DNA from: Clostridium transplantifaecale
Lineage (GTDB): Bacteria > Bacillota > Clostridia > Lachnospirales > Lachnospiraceae
Reading direction: 5' to 3'
NCBI RefSeq assembly: GCF_900626075.1
Contig: NZ_UYZY01000003.1
Span: 682,001 to 746,000 of the forward strand
Length of the DNA: 64,000 bases
A model generated the notes under the pieces. It was not told where the DNA came from. It did no database searches and worked only from the letters and a program-made list of their open reading frames with translations. Below, piece after piece: positions 26,750-36,239 of the stretch. Numbering within the stretch: position 1 is the first letter of the stretch; each line of letters starts with the position of its first letter. Position numbers and translations under genes: made by a program.

Positions 26750-27943
26750 ATGGTAATGGAAAAAGAGAAAATGTACCGGTACATAGATACAATTGCGCCT
26801 CAGATGGCGGCTATGTCCGATGATATTTTCGACCATCCTGAACTGGGGCTGAACGAACATCATGCCTCTTCACTGTTGACGGAGTGGCTGGAAAAAGAGG
26901 GGTTTTCGGTGGAACGCCAGGTAGCGGGAGTGGAAACAGCATTCAGGGCAATTTACCACCATGGAAACGGCGGCCCGAACATCGGCCTTCTGTGTGAGTA
27001 TGATGCTCTCCCTGAAATCGGCCATGCCTGCGGGCACCAGCTTCAGGGACCGTCAATCCTGGCTGCGGCCGCTGCCCTTAAGAACGCTGAAACAAAAGAG
27101 AACTACACGGTAACTGTGTATGGAACTCCGGCGGAAGAGAGTGTCAGCGGTAAAATTATGATGGTGAAGAATGGCTGCACTTTTGAAGAACTGGACGTGG
27201 CCTTGATGATGCATGGAAGCGGCGCAACCCAGGTGGATGTGAAAAGCCTGGCGCTTTCCAAATTCAAAATCATTTTCCACGGAGTCAGCGCCCATGCGGC
27301 CGTGAAACCCGAGAAAGGGAGGAGCGCCCTGGACGGACTTATCATGGCATGCCAGGGAGTGGAATTCCTCCGTGAACACGTGGCGGATGATGTGAAAATG
27401 CACTACACCATTGTAAATTGCGGAGGCACACCCGCCAATATCGTTCCGGCGACCGCTGAGGCCAGCTTTTATGTCCGTTCTTACAGCCGTACCTATCTTG
27501 ACACGGTGATCGAACGTTTTAAGAAAGTGCTTCAGGGAGCAGCGATGATGACGGAAACAGAAGTGGAAATCATCGAAGAAAAGGGGATCGACAGCAAGAT
27601 TCCGTGCCTTGCCTTAAACGATGTCCTGATGGCAAACGCTTCTCTGGCAGAGGCGCCGAGAATCAGGCCTGCAAGAGAAAAAACGGGTTCCACCGATTTC
27701 GGCAACATCATGCACCGCGTACCGGGGTCCTGTATCAGGGTGGCATTCGTAAAAGAGGATGCGGCGTCCCATTCACAGGACTATGTAAATGCGGGAAAGA
27801 GCAGCGAAGCCCATGACGCAATTGTTTACGGAGCAAAGATTCTGGCCGGTTCGGCCCTGGATCTTGTGATGCAGCCGGAGCTTCTTGAATCGGTGAAAAA
27901 AGAATTTGCCGCGAGACTGGCTGATGAGATGAAAATGAATTAA
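26750..27943 (+). CDS. M20-family amidohydrolase
   Basis: A 397-residue zinc aminoacylase/carboxypeptidase of the M20 family, close to AbgB-type proteins. The motifs are FDHPELGLNEHHAS (~25), LLCEYDALPEIGHACGHQLQGP (~85-105, metal ligands), GTPAEESVSGK (~130, catalytic Glu), MMHGSG and HAAVKPEKGRSALDG (dimerisation domain) and STDFGNIMHRVPG. It would split an N-acyl or peptide-like amide in the cytosol, releasing an amino acid. ATG 26750 follows AAGGAGG by seven bases. The carrier gene 13 bases downstream probably imports the substrate. Confidence 0.88.
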   Translation: MVMEKEKMYRYIDTIAPQMAAMSDDIFDHPELGLNEHHASSLLTEWLEKEGFSVERQVAGVETAFRAIYHHGNGGPNIGLLCEYDALPEIGHACGHQLQGPSILAAAAALKNAETKENYTVTVYGTPAEESVSGKIMMVKNGCTFEELDVALMMHGSGATQVDVKSLALSKFKIIFHGVSAHAAVKPEKGRSALDGLIMACQGVEFLREHVADDVKMHYTIVNCGGTPANIVPATAEASFYVRSYSRTYLDTVIERFKKVLQGAAMMTETEVEIIEEKGIDSKIPCLALNDVLMANASLAEAPRIRPAREKTGSTDFGNIMHRVPGSCIRVAFVKEDAASHSQDYVNAGKSSEAHDAIVYGAKILAGSALDLVMQPELLESVKKEFAARLADEMKMN

Positions 27944-27956
27944 AGGGGGAACGAAA

Positions 27957-29360
27957 GTGAGCGAGAAGACGAAAAAAGAATTTAAGATGCCGCATACCTT
28001 TGTCATCATTGGTGTGATTATCCTGGCGGCAGTTGTCCTGACCTGGATTATTCCGGCGGGAGCGTATGTAAGGGTGGAGAACGCCGAGGGAATCAAGGTA
28101 ATCGATCCGTCCCAGTTCAGCTATATTGACAGGACGCCGGTGAACCCGTTTTTAATACCGCTTTTTATTGTAAAGGCATTTATCAGTAAGATTGACCTGA
28201 TGTTAGTGATCCTCTTTGCCGGCGGCGCATTCCACATGGTGACGGAGACAGGCGCTCTTCATGCCATCGTCGCAAAACTGGCCAAGAGATTTTCGGGAAA
28301 ATTATATATCTTCATCCCGATCCTGACGCTTGTATTTGCCCTGATCTGTACGACACAGGGGGTAAACCTCTTTATTGCTTTTGCTCCAATCATGGTTATG
28401 CTGGCAATGGCGATGGGGCTCGACTCCATCACGGGAGCCGCCATCATCCTGTTAGGCGGAGCCGTTGGATTCTCTACAGGCCCGTTAAACATCAACACGA
28501 CAATCGTGGCGCAGAAGATTGCGGAACTGCCTCCGTACTCAGGCGTTGGCTACCGCTTTGTCTGTTTTGCGGTTTTCTATGTGGTAACCAATATTTACCT
28601 GATCCGCTATGCGATGAAAGTGCATAAAAATCCGAAGTTAAGTCCGATGTATGACCTGGATCAGACAAGTGAGTTCAAGGAAAATGCGGATCTTGAAACA
28701 TTCGGAACCATGGATTTCAGAAAAATTCTGATTATGGTTGCATTCTTTGTATCCCTCATCGCTATTGTTTACGGCGGCATCAAGATGGATTGGGACATGG
28801 AAGAAACTGCGGCTATTTTCCTGGGACTGGCTGTTGTGGAAGGCGCAATTGCAGGCTTCGGACCGTCTAAGATTTCAAAAGATTTCCTGGCAGGATGTAA
28901 GAAGATGCTGGGAGCCGCATTCATTATCGGTATGGCAAGCGCCATCTCAAGCATCATGAAATCAGGCAACATCATCGACACCGTTGTACATGCCCTGGCA
29001 GGCGGCCTGAACGTCGTTCCGGCTATGCTCCAGGCTCCGGCCATGCTGATTGCCAACACGGTAATCAACGTATTCCTGACATCAGGCAGCGGCCAGGCGG
29101 CGGCAGTTATGCCGATTATGACTCCGCTTGCGGATCTGCTGGGAATTACAAGACAGACAGCGGTACTTGCATTCAACTTCGGAGACGGATTCTGTAACTA
29201 CGTGCTTCCTACTTCCACTGCCCTTATGGGAATTATCAGCGCTGCTAATATTCCTTATGACAGATGGATGAAATTTATGTGGAAACTGTTCCTGATCTGG
29301 ATGGCAACGGGAACTGTGATGCTGATTATTGCACAGGCGATTCATTTTGGACCAATGTGA
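27957..29360 (+). CDS. YfcC-family carrier
   Basis: A 467-residue membrane carrier of the YfcC / C4-dicarboxylate anaerobic carrier superfamily, with about twelve helices. Typical segments are PHTFVIIGVIILAAVVLTWI at the N-terminus, FAGGAFHMVTETGA, GFSTGPLNINTTIVAQ and SGSGQAAAVMPIM followed by LTPTST-like NYVLPTSTALMG. Members are believed to move amino acids or carboxylates. The start is GTG at 27957, preceded by AAAGGGGGAA. It is coupled to the amidohydrolase (13-base gap). A family-1 palindromic repeat begins nine bases after the stop codon with no other terminator. Confidence 0.85.
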   Translation: MSEKTKKEFKMPHTFVIIGVIILAAVVLTWIIPAGAYVRVENAEGIKVIDPSQFSYIDRTPVNPFLIPLFIVKAFISKIDLMLVILFAGGAFHMVTETGALHAIVAKLAKRFSGKLYIFIPILTLVFALICTTQGVNLFIAFAPIMVMLAMAMGLDSITGAAIILLGGAVGFSTGPLNINTTIVAQKIAELPPYSGVGYRFVCFAVFYVVTNIYLIRYAMKVHKNPKLSPMYDLDQTSEFKENADLETFGTMDFRKILIMVAFFVSLIAIVYGGIKMDWDMEETAAIFLGLAVVEGAIAGFGPSKISKDFLAGCKKMLGAAFIIGMASAISSIMKSGNIIDTVVHALAGGLNVVPAMLQAPAMLIANTVINVFLTSGSGQAAAVMPIMTPLADLLGITRQTAVLAFNFGDGFCNYVLPTSTALMGIISAANIPYDRWMKFMWKLFLIWMATGTVMLIIAQAIHFGPM

Positions 29361-29369
29361 TATAGATTG

Positions 29370-29725
29370 GGAGAGTGAGAACGCCGCCGGGACGGCCGGG
29401 GGGCGGGATGGTGAGAGGGAGTGTATGAGTCTTCAGTCCCGGGGATGGGTATGGCGAGGGGAATCCGGGAGAAAAAATTCCTACGGGGACCCGCTCCCGC
29501 TTGTGAAGCGCGCATCAGATGCTAAGCTCGATAAGACCTCGCTAAGCACTGGCGGGGTTCAATGTCCCCTTCGGAAAGTTTTCTCCCTCCTTCCCAGGGC
29601 AGTCTGTCGGCGGGACTGAAGACGCGATAGTTTTCGCCATCCCGGAACGCGGCCTGCGGCGGCTGATTTGTTCTGTTTCTTTCAGGGGGAGGCGTATTGT
29701 TGAGGGTGCTACGTTTCCACGGATG
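29370..29725 (+). repeat. Long palindromic repeat, family 1, full copy (copy 5)
   Basis: Outer arms GCCGCCGGGACGGCC...CGGGATGG (29384-29410) pair with CCATCCCG...GGCGGC (29638-29662). The middle arms GTCTTCAGTCCCG (29429-29441) and CGGGACTGAAGAC (29611-29623) are perfect. Inner arms around GGGGAATCCGGGAGAAAA and TTTTCTCCCTCCTTCCC (29581-29595) also pair. It forms an inverted pair with copy 6. Confidence 0.9.
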
Positions 29726-29735
29726 CTTGGGGAAT

Positions 29736-29989
29736 GACGCCTGGCCGGGATTGGAGAGGTTTGGCAGAGGTTTGGCAGTTGGTCTCTGTACCTGAGCTAG
29801 AAGCAGGTTCAAATTATGTATTGGAATCTGTTTTGGATAGAATACAGATTTAGATTTAGTGTTGGATTCTGTTATAGAGTTAGAATCGGCTTTCGGCTTT
29901 GCCTTGATTCAGCTTTAGGATTAGAATCTGGCACTATTTTTTTGTCCTAAGAATCCGGAAGAATTTAAAATCACTGTAACCGCGTAGTG
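29736..29989. other. Spacer between inverted repeats, no gene
   Basis: AT-rich and full of decayed short repeats such as GGAATCTG, GGATTCTG and TTAGAATC. No open frame with a ribosome binding site was seen. Confidence 0.5.
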
Positions 29990-30335
29990 GCTGGGAGAAT
30001 ACCGTTCCCCCCACTTGACGAAAGAGACAATCAGCCCCTGAAGCCGGCGGACGGGGCAACACCCTTCCCTGAGTCATCAGTCCCGTCGATAACCTGCCCG
30101 GGGAAGGAGGAGAAAAACTTTCCGAAGGGTGACCTTGAAGCCCGCCGGTGCTTGGCGAGGTTCTTTCGAGCCTAGCATCCGCTGTGCGCTTCACAAGCGG
30201 GAGCGAGTCCCCGAAGGAATTTTTTTCTCCGGATTCCCCCTCACCACAACATATAAACGGGACTGACGACTCATAAACAACCTCCCACTCCCCCGTCCGC
30301 CGTCTTACAGAGGCGTCCTCACATCTCAATTAATA
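29990..30335 (-). repeat. Long palindromic repeat, family 1, full copy (copy 6)
   Basis: Reverse copy. In element orientation the arms are GAGTCGTCAGTCCCGT and ACGGGACTGATGACTC (30257-30272 and 30071-30086 on the complement), which pair with one G-U wobble. The outer arms GGCGGACGGGG and CCCCGTCCGCC also pair. It ends 67 bases before the next gene. Confidence 0.88.
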
Positions 30336-30401
30336 CCTTGTCTTTTGATGAAATATATAGTAAACTAGCTAAGATATGTATATTTATAAAGGAGAATGGT
30401 A

Positions 30402-31772
30402 ATGGGCAGAGAAAAATTTTCATCACGTCTGGGATTTATCCTGATTTCCGCAGGCTGTGCTATCGGCCTGGGTAATGTCTGGAGATTCCCGTACATAGTT
30501 GGTCAGTACGGAGGCGCGGCCTTTGTTCTGATTTATGCGGTATTCCTTGTGCTTCTGGGACTTCCGATTATTATCATGGAGTTTGCAGTGGGCAGGGCCA
30601 GCCAGAAGAGTGCGGCGCTTTCGTTTGATGTACTGGAGCCGAAAGGCAGTAAGTGGCATATTGAGAAGTGGTTTGCAATGGCGGGCAACTATATTCTTAT
30701 GATGTTTTATACAACTGTGGCAGGATGGCTGGTTTTGTATTTTGTCAAGATGGCGGCAGGCGATTTTGTGGGCCTGGATGCGGACGGAGTGGCAGGAGAA
30801 TTTAGCGCAATGCTATCGAATCCGTCCCTGATGATTGGGTTTATGGTGCTCTGCGTTGTATTCTGTTTTTCCATCTGTGCCATGGGACTTCAGGGCGGAG
30901 TGGAGAAGATTACGAAGCTTATGATGGTCAGCCTTCTTGTGCTGATGGTAGTGCTGGCAGTGAATTCCGTGAGAATGGAAGGCAGCCGTCCGGGACTGGA
31001 ATTCTATTTAAAACCTGACTTTAACAAGATAAAGGAAGCGGGAATCGGTGAGGTGGTATTCGCCGCCCTGGGACAATCCTTCTTTACGCTGAGTATCGGT
31101 ATCGGAGCGCTGGCAATCTTCGGAAGTTATATTGGCAAAGAGCGGAGACTGACCGGAGAAGCGATCAGCGTTACAATTCTTGACACTTTTGTGGCATTTA
31201 TGGCCGGACTGATTATTTTCCCAGCCTGTTTTGCGTACAATATTGAGCCGGGACAGGGACCCAGCCTGATTTTTATCACGCTGCCGAATGTATTTAACAA
31301 CATGCCGGGCGGAAGGTTCTGGGGAACGTTGTTCTTCCTGTTTATGTCCTTTGCAGCGGCCTCCACGGTTATTGCCGTATTCCAGAATATTGTTTCCTTT
31401 GCAACGGATCTGACCGGATGCAGCGTAAAGAAAGCAGTAGTTGTCAATATGATTGTTGTTACGCTTTTATCCCTCCCTTGTGTGCTGGGATTTAACTTGT
31501 GGAGCGGTGTAACGCCGTTTGGCCCCGGATCTACAATCCTCGATCTGGAGGACTTTATCGTCAGCAACAATCTGCTCCCTCTGGGAAGCCTTGTGTACCT
31601 TTTATTCTGTACCAGCCGCTATGGTTGGGGATTTAAGAACTTCACCAAGGAGGCGAATGAGGGAAAAGGCATCAAGTTCCCGGCATGGGCCAGAGTTTAT
31701 GTTTCTTATGTAATACCACTGGTTGTCCTGTATATTTTCTTCCAGGGATACTGGTCTAAATTTTTTGCATAA
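30402..31772 (+). CDS. Neurotransmitter:sodium symporter (NSS) family transporter
   Basis: A 456-residue bacterial SLC6-type carrier with eleven predicted helices, one fewer than animal members, as is common in Bacillota. TM1 carries the unwound Na+/substrate segment SAGCAIGLGNVWRFPYIVGQYGG, and TM6 has the substrate loop FAALGQSFFTLSIGIGALAIFGSY. It takes up amino acids (tryptophan, tyrosine or leucine types) with Na+. AAAGGAG lies seven bases before ATG 30402; an ATG six bases earlier is too close to that site. A terminator follows at 31816. A related carrier is at 62652. Confidence 0.9.
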   Translation: MGREKFSSRLGFILISAGCAIGLGNVWRFPYIVGQYGGAAFVLIYAVFLVLLGLPIIIMEFAVGRASQKSAALSFDVLEPKGSKWHIEKWFAMAGNYILMMFYTTVAGWLVLYFVKMAAGDFVGLDADGVAGEFSAMLSNPSLMIGFMVLCVVFCFSICAMGLQGGVEKITKLMMVSLLVLMVVLAVNSVRMEGSRPGLEFYLKPDFNKIKEAGIGEVVFAALGQSFFTLSIGIGALAIFGSYIGKERRLTGEAISVTILDTFVAFMAGLIIFPACFAYNIEPGQGPSLIFITLPNVFNNMPGGRFWGTLFFLFMSFAAASTVIAVFQNIVSFATDLTGCSVKKAVVVNMIVVTLLSLPCVLGFNLWSGVTPFGPGSTILDLEDFIVSNNLLPLGSLVYLLFCTSRYGWGFKNFTKEANEGKGIKFPAWARVYVSYVIPLVVLYIFFQGYWSKFFA

Positions 31773-31815
31773 TTTGGAATGGACAGAAATCGTTTAATTG
31801 AATAAAATCAGCCTG

Positions 31816-31863
31816 AAGGCAAGAGGAAAGTGCATTTTTGTGCATTTTTCCTCTTGCCTTTTT
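31816..31863 (+). terminator. Rho-independent terminator after the NSS carrier
   Basis: AAGGCAAGAGGAAA-GTGCA (31816-31834) pairs with TGCA-TTTTTCCTCTTGCCTT (31841-31860), followed by TTT. Confidence 0.88.
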
Positions 31864-32068
31864 AATATCACGGGAAAGCGCTCCTATGATCTTAAAAAGC
31901 CCTCCGGTCAGGATCGCACTGCGGCGGAAAGGAATTATGCCGCTAAAGCCACCTGCCGCAGAGTCTGCAGTTATCGGATAACGATGAAAATAAAACCAGA
32001 TATAAGAATGATATATTATACTATTAAATAAAAATTAATATAAAACGACAAAATATACAGAATATATA

Positions 32069-32097
32069 TTGACAAATATGGTGTGCGGTGATATAAA
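32069..32097 (+). promoter_or_regulatory. Sigma-A promoter for the nine-gene operon
   Basis: TTGACA (32069-32074), 17-base spacer, TATAAA (32092-32097), in AT-rich DNA. It leaves a leader of about 95 bases. The 205 bases between the preceding terminator and this promoter hold no recognisable gene. Confidence 0.75.
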
Positions 32098-32198
32098 ATA
32101 ACTAAGATATAAAGTTTAGCAGATTAACTAAAAAGAAGCTAAACATAGAAGTACATAAATACAAAAGCAGATAAATGATTAGAGATGGAGGAGCGTGT

Positions 32199-33353
32199 AT
32201 GTATAATTTTGATGTGCTTTTACAGCGCAGGCATACGGACAGCACGAAGTGGGACGCCCTGGGACGTGATTACGGCAGAGATGATTTGATGCCGTTCTGG
32301 GTGGCGGATGCCGACTTTCCGGTGCTGCCGGATATCAACCGGGCAATCAGGGAGCGGGCGGACGACGGAATGACGTTTGGATATACATTTGCCGGTGACG
32401 GGTATTACGACAGCATCATTTCCTGGAACCGGGACCGTCACGGCCTGGAGCTTTTAAAAGAGCATCTGCTTCCCGCTCCGGGCGTGATAACGGCGCTTTC
32501 GGTTGTGCTCCTGGCTATTGCGGGGAAAGGGGATAAAATCCTGTTGAACCCTCCGGTTTATTCCCCGTTTTTTACAGTTGTGAAAGGGCTTGGGTATGAA
32601 CTGGCGGAATCGCCCCTCCTGTACCGAAACGGCAGATATGAGCTGGATTTTGAGGACATAGAGAAGAATTTTAAAGAAGGAGTTAAATATTATATTCTGT
32701 GCAGTCCCCACAACCCGGTGGGCAGGGTGTGGAGCGGGGAGGAGCTTAAACGGCTTACGGCTCTCTGCAGGGAATACGGGGTGCTGATTATTTCAGACGA
32801 AATCCACTACGACATTGTATATCCCGGACACCGCCATACCACGATTTTACAAGTGGATGAGGACGCGATCATGATTACCGCCCCCAGCAAGACTTTCAAT
32901 ATTGCAGGGCTGAAATCGTCGGTCATCATTATAAAGAATGAGAAGCTTCGCCGGAAGGTGGAAGATTTTGCGGCCAGCATGCACCTGTACATCAATCTGT
33001 TTGCCTACAGGGCGACGGAAACCGCCTATGAGAAGGGCGGTCCCTGGGTGGATGAGATGATTTCCTATCTGGAAGGAAACGCCCGTTTTGTCCTGGATTA
33101 TGTGAAAAAATATCTGCCGGAGGTGAAGGCCTCCATGCCGGAGAGCACTTATCTGATGTGGATGGACTTTTCCGGATACCGGTTTACCGAGGACGAGCTG
33201 TTCCACAAGATGCGGGATGAGGCGAAGGTGGCGCTGAACTTCGGCTCGGAATACGGGCAGGGTTATGAACAGTTCCTGCGCCTGAACATCGCCTGTCCCC
33301 GCGCTTATCTGGAGGAGGGGATGGAGCATATCAGAAAGGCGCTTACGGCATAG
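32199..33353 (+). CDS. PatB/MalY-type PLP-dependent C-S lyase
   Basis: A 384-residue fold-type I PLP enzyme of the MalY/PatB group (cystathionine beta-lyase-like aminotransferase). MPFWVADADFPV near residue 31 is diagnostic; LCSPHNPVGRVW, ISDEIHYDI (Asp200) and the PLP lysine K231 in TAPSKTFNIAGLKSS complete the active site. Such enzymes release thiol, pyruvate and ammonia from cystathionine or related thioethers. ATG 32199 follows GGAGG; an ATG eight codons earlier has none. It is the first gene of a nine-gene operon with a ketimine reductase homologue and a peptide importer. Confidence 0.9.
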   Translation: MYNFDVLLQRRHTDSTKWDALGRDYGRDDLMPFWVADADFPVLPDINRAIRERADDGMTFGYTFAGDGYYDSIISWNRDRHGLELLKEHLLPAPGVITALSVVLLAIAGKGDKILLNPPVYSPFFTVVKGLGYELAESPLLYRNGRYELDFEDIEKNFKEGVKYYILCSPHNPVGRVWSGEELKRLTALCREYGVLIISDEIHYDIVYPGHRHTTILQVDEDAIMITAPSKTFNIAGLKSSVIIIKNEKLRRKVEDFAASMHLYINLFAYRATETAYEKGGPWVDEMISYLEGNARFVLDYVKKYLPEVKASMPESTYLMWMDFSGYRFTEDELFHKMRDEAKVALNFGSEYGQGYEQFLRLNIACPRAYLEEGMEHIRKALTA

Positions 33354-33421
33354 CGCGGCGCATAAAAACGCAGTTCCGGTATTTTACAAAAAAATATTGG
33401 GAACAGAATGGAGGGCATTTT

Positions 33422-34549
33422 ATGGAACGGAAACAAGTGGGATTCAGGTTCTTATCCGAACCTGACATGATTAAAGCGGGAGTGCTGGACGTCAGGAAAT
33501 GCGTGGAGGTGATGGACGACACATTTAAGCTGCTGGGAACGGGTGATTTTGTGATGGGCGGTTATAATCAGAGCAGTCATGGCTGTATGCTCTGGTATCC
33601 GAAGGAAACACCCTTCCCTAATATGCCGGTGGCCGGGCCGGACCGGAGGTATATGGCGATGCCTGCCTACATAGGCGGACGATATAACTGCTGCGGCGTC
33701 AAGTGGTACGGATCCAACATCACGAACCCCAAAGAGAGGGGTCTTCCCCGTTCAATTCTCATGGTGGGGCTGAATGATGTGGTGACGGGGGAACCGCTGT
33801 GCATCATGTCGGCTAATCTTCTGAGCGCGATGAGGACGGGCAGCGTACCCGGCGTGGCGGCTAAATATCTGGCAAAGAAGGATGCGGAGTCCCTCGGCGT
33901 CATCGGCTGCGGCGTCATCAGCAGGGCATGCGCAAGGGGAATCTTAAACAGCATGCCGGGGGTAAAACGGCTGTATTTAAATGATATTGTCAGGGCCAGC
34001 GCGGAGGCGTTCGCTGAGGAATTCCGGAAAGAATATGAGATAGAAATTATTATAAAAGACAATCTCAGGGATACAGTCGTGGATTCCGATGTCATCAGCG
34101 TCGCAGCGGCAGGGCCGGTGCCCGTTGTCATTGACAGGGAGTGGCTGAAGCCGGGCTGCCTGTTTACGGCCACCGGCCATGCAGAGCTGTCCGAGGAATG
34201 CTGGCTGGAAAATCAGGTGGTTTTCGACTACTGGCCGATGCACGAGGTATGGTACGACGAGGGCAGGATGCATCCGGACGGAATTGAGAGCACGAAAGAC
34301 TGGGCGCCCAGCTACCAGATGCTTAAGATGATAGAGCAGGGGAAAGTAAAAGCGGCAGACATGATGAGCCTAAGCGACGTTGCGGCGGGGAAGATAAGTC
34401 CGAGAAAGTCCGAAGATGAGAAAATTATTTTCATATCCGGCGGCCTCCCGGTGGAGGATGTTTCATGGGGGTACACTCTGTTCGAGGAGGCGGTCAGACA
34501 GGATCTGGGTACAATGCTGACACTCTGGGATCAGGCGCACTGGCTGTAG
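33422..34549 (+). CDS. Ornithine cyclodeaminase / mu-crystallin family protein
   Basis: A 375-residue NAD(P)-dependent enzyme. Its Rossmann segment reads SLGVIGCGVISRACARGIL (~157-175), and SAMRTGSVPGVAAKYLAKK just before it is the family signature loop. Members include ornithine cyclodeaminase, opine-type synthases and ketimine reductases that reduce cyclic imines of amino acids. It is longer than the usual ~330 residues, with an N-terminal aromatic/Cys-rich region and a distinct tail (PVEDVSWGYTLFEEAVRQDL). Some databases label close Bacillota relatives as a tyramine oxidase subunit, without clear proof. It lies 68 bases after the C-S lyase gene and 76 before the binding protein. Confidence 0.85.
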   Translation: MERKQVGFRFLSEPDMIKAGVLDVRKCVEVMDDTFKLLGTGDFVMGGYNQSSHGCMLWYPKETPFPNMPVAGPDRRYMAMPAYIGGRYNCCGVKWYGSNITNPKERGLPRSILMVGLNDVVTGEPLCIMSANLLSAMRTGSVPGVAAKYLAKKDAESLGVIGCGVISRACARGILNSMPGVKRLYLNDIVRASAEAFAEEFRKEYEIEIIIKDNLRDTVVDSDVISVAAAGPVPVVIDREWLKPGCLFTATGHAELSEECWLENQVVFDYWPMHEVWYDEGRMHPDGIESTKDWAPSYQMLKMIEQGKVKAADMMSLSDVAAGKISPRKSEDEKIIFISGGLPVEDVSWGYTLFEEAVRQDLGTMLTLWDQAHWL

Positions 34550-34625
34550 GGGTACGGAGTGGACAGCAACGATAAACAAGTTAACCATTAATTTACATAT
34601 CAAACAAAGGAGAAGGAGAGAGGTT

Positions 34626-36203
34626 ATGAAAAAAACGAGATTGTTTCTGACAATGCTTTTGGCGGCCGGCGTTCTGGCGGGCTGTTCCGGTAAGAGTGAA
34701 GCGCCGGCAGCTTCCGAAGCGGGAACCGGCAGCGGCACCGAGGCCCCGGCGGGGGAGACGGCGGGGAATGCGGCTGTTAAGGACGAAGTGATTGCAGTGC
34801 TTAAGGGGGAACCTTCCAACATCGATCCTCACGGAAACACAGAGCTTGTGGCTATGACCACCCAGGTACAGATTTTTGAGACTCTGGTAAAAAAAGATGA
34901 GGAGGGTAATATCGTTCCCGGACTTGCGGAGAGCTGGGAACAGATAGACGATAAGACGATCCGTTTTAAACTGAGGGACAATGTATATTTCCACAACGGT
35001 GAAAAGCTGACGGCGGAGGATGTGGCCTACACGATTAAGAGGGCCACGGAAAAACCGTCCAGTGCATCCATTTTTGCCTCCTTTGACGCCGATAACACGA
35101 AAGCGGTGGACGAACTGACCGTGGATGTTACGACGAAAGCGCCGTTTGCGGCCGTATACAATTACCTGACTTCGACGAGGGGCGGCATTGTGAGCAAAAA
35201 AGCGGTGGAAGAGATGGGAGACGACCAGTTCGGACGCAGTCCCGTAGGAACGGGACCGTTCGCATTCGATAGCTGGGTGAGCGGAACAAACATTACCTTA
35301 AAGCGCAATGATAATTACTGGGGAGAAAAACCGGCTTATTCCACCCTCACTCTGAAGTTTATCACGGAGACGGCAAACAGGGCGCTGGAGATCGAGTCCG
35401 GCAATGCCGATATCGTACTGGATCCCGACACGGGCGACCTGGACAGACTGGCGGAGACGGACGGACTGAAAGTGGTGTCCGGAGACAGCTACGGCATGTC
35501 CTATATCGTATTTTCCATGGATGATGAGGTTCTGGGCGATGTGAGAATCCGGCAGGCCCTGTCTATGGCCCTGGATCTCGACTCCCTGGTGGAGACGGTA
35601 TATGGGAGCTATGCGACGGTCAGCGAGAGCGTTATGCCGTCCACCGTATTTGCCTATAAATCCCAGGGAAAGCATGAATATAATATAGAGAAAGCAAAAG
35701 AGCTTCTGGAGGAAGCAGGCTACGCGGACGGACTCACAATTGAACTTAATCTTCCAAACGGCTCAGAGCAGCAGAACATCGGAGTCATCGCACAGAACAT
35801 GTGGAAAGAGATCGGCGTGACGGCTAATATTTCCACCGCATCCACCTCCGAGATTATAGCAGCCGGCAGACGCGGTGACAATCAGGTTACGATTATGGCG
35901 GCAACTTACTCCACAGGCGATCCGGGACACGCCCTGGCTGATTTTGACACGAGAAGCGACGGATTTTTCAGGCCGGTGGATAAAAAGATTGACGAGCTTC
36001 TGGACAAGGGAAGCGCCGCCTACGATTCAAAGGAGAGAGCGGCCGTTTACGAGGAACTTCAGGACTACATTTACCACCAGTATTACATGATAGGCGTGGC
36101 AAACAAGACGGTGAATTACGTGATTACGGACCAGGTGGAAAACTTCTACTGTGATCCGGGCAATATCCCATCCTTTGCAGGCGTCACCGTAGCCGAACAG
36201 TAA
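34626..36203 (+). CDS. Peptide ABC importer, substrate-binding lipoprotein
   Basis: A 525-residue family-5 extracellular solute-binding protein. The signal ends with LAAGVLAGC, lipid-anchored cysteine at residue 20, followed by a Gly/Ala/Glu linker (21-55). Family features include PSNIDPHGNTE, VPGLAESWEQIDDKTIRFKL and the DVRIRQALSMALDLDSLV stretch near residue 310. It captures a dipeptide, oligopeptide or similar ligand outside the cell and passes it to the permeases encoded further on. GGAGAAGGAGAG precedes the ATG. Its position between catabolic enzymes and the transporter suggests a specific small ligand. Confidence 0.92.
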   Translation: MKKTRLFLTMLLAAGVLAGCSGKSEAPAASEAGTGSGTEAPAGETAGNAAVKDEVIAVLKGEPSNIDPHGNTELVAMTTQVQIFETLVKKDEEGNIVPGLAESWEQIDDKTIRFKLRDNVYFHNGEKLTAEDVAYTIKRATEKPSSASIFASFDADNTKAVDELTVDVTTKAPFAAVYNYLTSTRGGIVSKKAVEEMGDDQFGRSPVGTGPFAFDSWVSGTNITLKRNDNYWGEKPAYSTLTLKFITETANRALEIESGNADIVLDPDTGDLDRLAETDGLKVVSGDSYGMSYIVFSMDDEVLGDVRIRQALSMALDLDSLVETVYGSYATVSESVMPSTVFAYKSQGKHEYNIEKAKELLEEAGYADGLTIELNLPNGSEQQNIGVIAQNMWKEIGVTANISTASTSEIIAAGRRGDNQVTIMAATYSTGDPGHALADFDTRSDGFFRPVDKKIDELLDKGSAAYDSKERAAVYEELQDYIYHQYYMIGVANKTVNYVITDQVENFYCDPGNIPSFAGVTVAEQ

Positions 36204-36239
36204 TTAAAAAACGTCTGGAGAAAAACAGGAGGTAAGATT

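Noticed and set aside
29329-29619. Open frames within the long repeats as genes
   Set aside because: They shift frame between copies and follow the palindrome rather than a protein.
31798-32031. 77-codon frame after the NSS gene
   Set aside because: It runs through the terminator stem and has no ribosome site.
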